A stretch of DNA of 8,661 nucleotides, taken from Wolbachia endosymbiont of Cylisticus convexus. GTDB taxonomy: Bacteria; Pseudomonadota; Alphaproteobacteria; Rickettsiales; Anaplasmataceae. The stretch spans positions 1 through 8,661 of the forward strand of contig NZ_QPIP01000113.1 of the NCBI RefSeq assembly GCF_003344345.1, given 5' to 3'. Position numbers and translations under genes: made by a program. The notes beneath the pieces were generated by a model, which was not told the DNA's origin, made no database searches, and worked only from the letters and a program-made list of their open reading frames with translations. The stretch's first letter is position 1. Every line of letters begins with the position of its first letter. Positions 5,301 to 8,661 of this stretch are shown here, in pieces.

Positions 5301-6458
5301 CTATTTTGTATATAATGAGTAGCATATTCTTGGTTTTGGTAATGGATTAACTTGTAGATAGTGTATAAATTGCTTTGAATTCATACTCTTCTTCTGACTA
5401 CGTCGGTTTATCCATTTATACGCTAGCTTGATTACCCGCCAGAAGAATTTATTTATCCAACGGTAATTTCCGCTAACTCCGAAGTAGTTATAGTGCCCTG
5501 TTAGTTTTGCTTTAAGTACTGGCCACCAGTCTCTAAGGTGAACCTTGTTTCGGATCTTTTTCATCCATTCTTTGGTTTCTTTAAGTTTTCTAGATAGACT
5601 TACTTTCGAGGTTTTATGACCTATCATTACTCTACCTTTACGACTTCTTGTACCATAATGGATGAATCCTAGAAAGTTGAAACTTTCCGTTTTTCGTTTC
5701 TCCCTTATTCCTTGCTGCCACTCCTTTTTGCCAAACTTTACTATTCTTGTTTTGTCTTCAGATATTTCCAGTCCAAATTTTCCTAGCCTTTGTTTTAGTG
5801 ACTTTAAGAGTTCTTTAGCATCTTCTTCTCTTTCACAGCAAAACAGGTGATCATCTGCATACCTAACTAGTTCCATATAACCTTTAGATCTTGGCTTGAA
5901 TTTCTTTTCAAACCACAAATCCAGCACATAATGCAAGTATATGTTAGCTAGTATAGGACTTATTATTCCCCCCTGAGGTGTGCCTAGTTCAGTTGCTTCG
6001 TAATGTCCTGACTCAACTATTCCTGCCTTAAGAAATCGCTTGATCAACCACAATAAGTTTGGGTCTGTTATCCGTTCTCTCAAGCATCTCATTAGCCATT
6101 TGTGCTGGACATTATCAAAGAATTTCTTGATATCAACTTCTACTACATAGTTAGTTGGTCTGTACATAACTGCTTTATTTAGTGCATTTACCGCTTGATG
6201 ACAGCTTCTACCAGGACGAAAACCATATGAGTTATCCAGAAAGTTAGCTTCATAAATATTTTCTAATATCTTCTTCAGCATTATCTGGACTAACTTATCT
6301 TCTGTTGATGGTACCCCAAGTCCGCGTTTTTCTTTGCTTACAGCTTTTGGTATATATACTCTTTTCACTGGTTGCGGTTGATATTGCTTTCTCTTCATAC
6401 TATCCACCAGAGTGCTAAGCTTCTCTTCAAGATTTTCTCCATAAGCTTCTACTGTCAC
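5301..6458 (-). CDS. ltrA: Group II intron reverse transcriptase/maturase, main frame (intron B)
   Basis: This enzyme copies intron RNA into DNA at the target and helps the intron fold for splicing. In the 385-residue frame the fingers/palm motifs appear in order: RRT-like VKRVYIPK (31-38), YGFRPGRSCHQA (78-89), VEVDIKKFFDNV (107-117, Asp109), LGTPQGGIISP (158-168) and RYADDH (199-204, catalytic Asp202 and Asp203). They are followed by a basic maturase X domain to residue 385. There is no C-terminal HNH endonuclease. The first codon of this frame is a GTG with no good RBS. The natural N-terminus lies upstream in another frame from GTG 6598, interrupted by a shift at five A residues (6478-6482). 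A full enzyme would have about 432 residues. It is probably non-functional, or made through slippage. Confidence 0.85.
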   Translation of the reverse strand: MTVEAYGENLEEKLSTLVDSMKRKQYQPQPVKRVYIPKAVSKEKRGLGVPSTEDKLVQIMLKKILENIYEANFLDNSYGFRPGRSCHQAVNALNKAVMYRPTNYVVEVDIKKFFDNVQHKWLMRCLRERITDPNLLWLIKRFLKAGIVESGHYEATELGTPQGGIISPILANIYLHYVLDLWFEKKFKPRSKGYMELVRYADDHLFCCEREEDAKELLKSLKQRLGKFGLEISEDKTRIVKFGKKEWQQGIREKRKTESFNFLGFIHYGTRSRKGRVMIGHKTSKVSLSRKLKETKEWMKKIRNKVHLRDWWPVLKAKLTGHYNYFGVSGNYRWINKFFWRVIKLAYKWINRRSQKKSMNSKQFIHYLQVNPLPKPRICYSLYTK

Positions 6459-6598
6459 CTGGTCTATACCACATGCCTTTTTAGCTCTTTATAACATTCA
6501 GCAAGATTCTCTGCGTTTATCAGATGAATTAACGATGTAAATTTCAATCGTTTATCTTGCCTGGCTCTTACTGTTATCTGATTTAGTTTTCTTTGCAC
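6459..6598 (-). pseudogene. ltrA: N-terminal 47 codons of the intron B reverse transcriptase, out of frame
   Basis: From a GTG at 6598, with GGAGG ten bases upstream (6609-6613), the minus strand reads MQRKLNQITV, then RQDKRLKFTSLIHLI and ECYKELK. This is the typical start of group II reverse transcriptases. The frame then runs into RHVV and a TAG at 6464-6466. One extra A in the A5 run at 6478-6482 would give KELKKACGIDQVTVEAY, joining the main frame. Intron A has the same five A residues. Confidence 0.8.
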
Positions 6599-7087
6599 GT
6601 TATTCCAACCTCCGTTGTATTGGCATAGCAATCCCTAAACCAGTCACTATATTGCTCCCTTGTATGTGGCTTTCCCACACTCTGAGTACTATCAGTCAGT
6701 CCGACTTCCTTTGCATCTTCCGTTAGTCCTCGCCTTTGTTGACTTGTTCCAACGTACCTTAATAGGAATACAAAGGATCTCTCCCAAGTTTACGTAAACT
6801 CCATCTCAACACGTGATACGGCCTCAGATCCCGATAGAGTGAGTGATAACTTGCCTTATTGTTACCCTTCTTGCTGTCTTCCACTATATGCAACGTGTCG
6901 ACCTCTATGACATCGAGAATTTCGGGACTCAATACCTTCACTTTCGTTGTACCCTGTGTTGTCCATTCCACTAGCTTTACTACGCTCGTTACCTTACGTA
7001 GCATAATGGTTCGTTTTAGGCTGTTGGCTAGACTTTGCCTAAGTCGGATTTTCACCAACTGGACTTTACGCACTTTGCTTGGCGCAC
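6599..7087 (-). ncRNA. Group II intron B 5' ribozyme region (domains I-III)
   Basis: These 489 bases hold the 5' ribozyme domains and no credible gene. The EBS1-type hairpin lies at 6876-6902, with loop GTTGCATATA (GCATAT at 6886-6891). A stretch at about 6994-7055 differs from intron A at twelve positions, all transitions. Five of these keep base pairs in the stem 7016-7020/7038-7042, direct evidence that the RNA fold has been under selection. A 110-codon open frame from the exon ATG (7091 to 6759) is not considered a gene. Confidence 0.78.
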
Positions 7088-7102
7088 GCATATTAAACCT
7101 TA
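7088..7102 (-). promoter_or_regulatory. Native RBS and start codon cut off by intron B
   Basis: TAAGG (7098-7102) lies six bases before an ATG (7089-7091), followed by C and the intron GTGCG. The last six exon bases, ATATGC, are complementary to the EBS1 candidate of the intron, so the start codon is part of the target. This was probably the original start of the sigma gene. Confidence 0.65.
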
Positions 7103-7109
7103 CGACAAT

Positions 7110-7241
7110 TCAGACATAGGTTTCTCTCGTAATCATATCTAACTCTGTTTGCAGGAATTTGCCATAAGGTTTAGCATTACCCGCTTCTATCTCATGCTTG
7201 CACCTTAGAGGTTGCCAATCTCTAAAATGTGAGATACACAT
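7110..7241 (-). CDS. Small hypothetical protein (43 residues)
   Basis: I do not recognise this product. The frame begins at ATG 7241, with CGGGGA two bases upstream (a close spacing for an RBS). It reads MCISHFRDWQPL at the start and GNAKPYGKFLQTELDMITRE near the C-terminus, and stops at 7110. Its mixed, polar residue composition looks protein-like, unlike random AT-rich sequence. It ends eight bases before the RBS of the interrupted sigma gene, which would fit a phage operon. A stop lies in frame just upstream, so it is either a genuine small gene or the tail of a decayed gene whose front was removed by the IS element. Confidence 0.4.
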   Translation of the reverse strand: MCISHFRDWQPLRCKHEIEAGNAKPYGKFLQTELDMITRETYV

Positions 7242-7329
7242 TATCCCCGATATCTAGGGAAGATGGAATTTAACCATCACAAAATCACGACTTTCGGATC
7301 GCACTTAATTAAGGTTTATTCTCGGGAAT
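7242..7329. other. Remnant phage spacer next to the IS
   Basis: These 88 bases lie between the small reading frame and the IS end. The minus strand has a short frame reading SRDFVMVKFHLP and a stop just before the small gene, bounded upstream by another stop. A perfect 10-bp palindrome, CTTAATTAAG, is present. No full gene or RNA is visible. It may be debris of a gene displaced by the IS. Confidence 0.4.
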
Positions 7330-7348
7330 GTTCAAAAAAGTGTGTCAA
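7330..7348 (+). repeat. IS terminal repeat at the transposase 3' end
   Basis: GTTCAAAAAAGTGTGTCAA marks the left edge of the complete IS, ten bases before the transposase stop. Its orientation (AAAA outside, GTGT inside) is the usual one for an IS256-family end. The repeat at the other edge (8627-8645) has the same, not the inverted, orientation. Confidence 0.75.
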
Positions 7349-7357
7349 GCCGCATTT

Positions 7358-8596
7358 TTAGTTCAACTCAATTTTCAACCTATCTGGAAAGAAAATATCA
7401 AGTTGAGACATAGTTAAAGCCCAATTAGGGAGAGCCATAATCCACTTTTGCTCTACCTTTTTTATAGCACAATATACCTGTTTGTACAAGGCATTTGTAC
7501 TAGTAAATGAACCCTTAGTTTTAGTAAATTTCCTGATTTGTCTATGCAACCCCTCAATTGGATTAGTGGTGTAAATCAGCTTCCTAACTGGCCCAGAATA
7601 CTTAAAATAACTGGATAAGTTTTCCCAATTGTTCTGCCAGGATTTTATAACTAAAGGATACTTTTCTCCCCATTTTCCTTCCAGCTCAAGCAGATAATTC
7701 TCAGCAATTTCTTTACTTGAAGCACGATATATTTTTTTCAGATCATTCATGAAAACTTTCACATCTTTACTGGATACATATTTCAGAGAATTTCTTATTT
7801 GGTGTACTATACATAGCTGCACTTCTGCACTGGGAAATACACTGTTGATGGCTGCAGGAAAGCTTTTTAGCCCATCTACACATGCAATCAGAATATCTTC
7901 TACTCCTCTTTCTTTGAGGTTATTTAGCACTTCCAACCAAAAGTTAGCTCCTTCACTTTCAGCCAAATAAAAGCCCAGGACTTCTTTTCTGCCATTTTGG
8001 TCTATGCCCAATATATTGTACATACATTTACTTACGCAATGTCCATCCTCCTTGACCTTAAAGAACATCCCATCCATAAATACTATCGGGTATACTGATT
8101 GCAGTGGACGACTACGCCATTCATTGATTATAGGCAGTAATTTGTCGGTAATACTTGATATCTCTGCTACCGATATTTTGTGATCATAAATTTCCTCAAC
8201 GTGTGACGCTATATCTCTATAGCTCATACCACTGGCAAATGTGCTCAAAATCTTCGTTTCAAGCTCTGGATGTAAGCTTGTTTGCCTTTTTTTGACTATT
8301 TGCGGCTCAAAACTTCCTTCTCTATCTCTTGGCGTTAACAGCTCAAATGAACCTGCACTTGTACGTAAAGTCTTTCCATTCCTCCCATTTCTGCGATTAT
8401 TTTCTTCACTTTCAGCTAATAAATGGTTTTCTATTTCACCTTCTAGACTCGCCTCCAGCAGCTTTTTTATAAATGGTGTTAATGCTCCCTCCTTTCCTGT
8501 CAACGGTCTTCCTTCTCGTATAGACGACAGGATATTTGTTTCCAACTCTTTATAATCTACCAATCCGTTAGTTCTGTTTACTACTTTTTGACTCAT
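7358..8596 (-). CDS. IS256-family transposase, complete
   Basis: This DDE transposase (Mutator-like superfamily, IS256 family) has 412 residues, normal for the family. An N-terminal DNA-binding part (to about residue 150) includes GKTLRTSAGSFELLTPRDR and SYRDIASHVEEIY. The catalytic core has Asp175 (VFMDGMFFKV), Asp241 (CVDGLKSFPAAI), the C-x2-H pair Cys262 and His265 (CIVHQIRNS), and Glu348 (TTNPIEGLHRQIRK). The frame has no lesion, so the protein is likely active. The start is ATG 8596, with GGAGG seven bases upstream; a longer in-frame start at 8632 lacks such a site and overlaps the terminal repeat. Confidence 0.95.
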   Translation of the reverse strand: MSQKVVNRTNGLVDYKELETNILSSIREGRPLTGKEGALTPFIKKLLEASLEGEIENHLLAESEENNRRNGRNGKTLRTSAGSFELLTPRDREGSFEPQIVKKRQTSLHPELETKILSTFASGMSYRDIASHVEEIYDHKISVAEISSITDKLLPIINEWRSRPLQSVYPIVFMDGMFFKVKEDGHCVSKCMYNILGIDQNGRKEVLGFYLAESEGANFWLEVLNNLKERGVEDILIACVDGLKSFPAAINSVFPSAEVQLCIVHQIRNSLKYVSSKDVKVFMNDLKKIYRASSKEIAENYLLELEGKWGEKYPLVIKSWQNNWENLSSYFKYSGPVRKLIYTTNPIEGLHRQIRKFTKTKGSFTSTNALYKQVYCAIKKVEQKWIMALPNWALTMSQLDIFFPDRLKIELN

Positions 8597-8617
8597 TGTC
8601 AAACCTCCATTTTTAAA

Positions 8618-8645
8618 TTGATATAAGTTCAAAAAAGTGTGTCAA
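8618..8645 (-). promoter_or_regulatory. Candidate transposase promoter in the IS end
   Basis: TTGACA (8640-8645) and TATCAA (8618-8623) are separated by 16 bases upstream of the ATG at 8596. The -35 box is part of the terminal repeat, so transposase binding at the IS end could repress it. This is pattern-based only. Confidence 0.45.
8627..8645 (+). repeat. IS terminal repeat at the transposase 5' end
   Basis: The same 19 bases as at 7330-7348 and in the same direction, followed by (A/G)CCG in both. It overlaps the candidate -35 box. Confidence 0.7.
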
Positions 8646-8661
8646 ACCGAAAAAAAGTAAT

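Larger units (their letters stand above)
5179..7087 (-). mobile_element. Group II intron B, inserted at the sigma-factor start codon
   Basis: This is a 1.91-kb group II intron with a complete ribozyme outline: 5' GTGCGCC at 7087, a domain I EBS1-type hairpin, an internal reverse transcriptase gene, a full 33-nt domain V and a domain VI ending ..CTACCAAAC at 5179. It lies after RBS-ATGC of the 5' exon. Its EBS1 candidate GCATAT is perfectly complementary to the six exon bases ATATGC before the splice site. The RNA may still splice, though the reverse transcriptase gene carries the shared frame shift, so self-encoded mobility is doubtful. It lies in direct orientation with intron A, so recombination between the two would delete the sigma gene. 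Confidence 0.9.
7330..8645 (-). mobile_element. IS256-family insertion sequence, complete
   Basis: This element of about 1.3 kb, the usual IS256-family size, holds one intact transposase gene. It is bounded by 19-bp repeats (22 of 23 bases match when extended). The repeats are direct, so the exact right boundary is uncertain. I could not find an 8-9 bp target duplication with confidence. The partial copy at 1-877 is identical where it overlaps. Confidence 0.8.
7769..8661. repeat. Right copy of the 893-bp terminal redundancy
   Basis: This is identical by eye to 1-893 and ends on the last base of the window. The match includes about 16 bases beyond the IS terminal repeat, so it may run past the IS itself into flanking sequence, as expected for a circular or tandem arrangement. 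Confidence 0.9.

Noticed and set aside
5301..6598. Diversity-generating retroelement or defence-type reverse transcriptase
   Set aside because: The enzyme lies inside an intron with a 5' GTGCG, domains V and VI, and has group II motifs plus an X domain. No template/variable repeat pair was found.
6759..7091. 110-codon minus-strand frame (MRAPSKVRKVQ..) as a real gene
   Set aside because: It is the same intron-internal frame in intron B, and the same reasoning applies.
1..8661. Composite transposon formed by two direct IS256 copies
   Set aside because: The repeat is flush with both window edges, so a circular, tandem or assembly explanation is at least as likely. No target duplications could be seen.

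Overview
The window is AT-rich and reads almost entirely on the minus strand. It looks like a fragment of a Wolbachia WO-type prophage (tailed phage of a Rickettsiales endosymbiont). The basis is a lambda-like head gene order (major capsid gpE, a gpFII-like joining protein, a gpZ-like minor tail protein), two closely related group II introns, and an IS256-family element. The genus is inferred from protein character and context, without a database search.

In the direction of transcription (right to left) the layout is as follows. (1) A complete IS256-family element, about 7330-8645. (2) A short phage spacer with one possible 43-codon gene, 7110-7241. (3) Group II intron B, about 5179-7087, with an intact domain V. 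(4) A sigma-70/ECF-like sigma factor, 4682-5194. (5) Group II intron A, about 2768-4660, which is degenerate. (6) The major capsid gene, 1767-2783. (7) A gpFII-like gene, 1353-1721. (8) A gpZ-like gene, 899-1360. (9) A second copy of the IS256 element, cut by the left window edge.

The main observation is how the introns join the phage genes. Each interrupts a gene one nucleotide after its start codon (RBS-ATGA| for intron A, RBS-ATGC| for intron B). The 3' end of each intron carries its own AGGAGG ribosome binding site and an ATG inside domain VI. That ATG reads through the inferred 3' splice site in the correct phase. The capsid and sigma proteins therefore both begin MTSTK, five residues encoded by the intron, and could be made without splicing. 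Intron A has lost 9 nt of domain V and 7 nt of its reverse transcriptase gene, so it probably cannot splice, yet the capsid frame behind it is open and lambda-E-sized. In both introns the first 47 codons of the reverse transcriptase are out of frame with the rest at the same run of five A residues.

The first 893 bases of the window are repeated, by eye without mismatch, as the last 893 bases, flush with both edges. The sequence may therefore be a circular map of 7768 bp, a unit of a tandem array, or a contig that ended in a repeat. If so, the two IS copies are one and the same.
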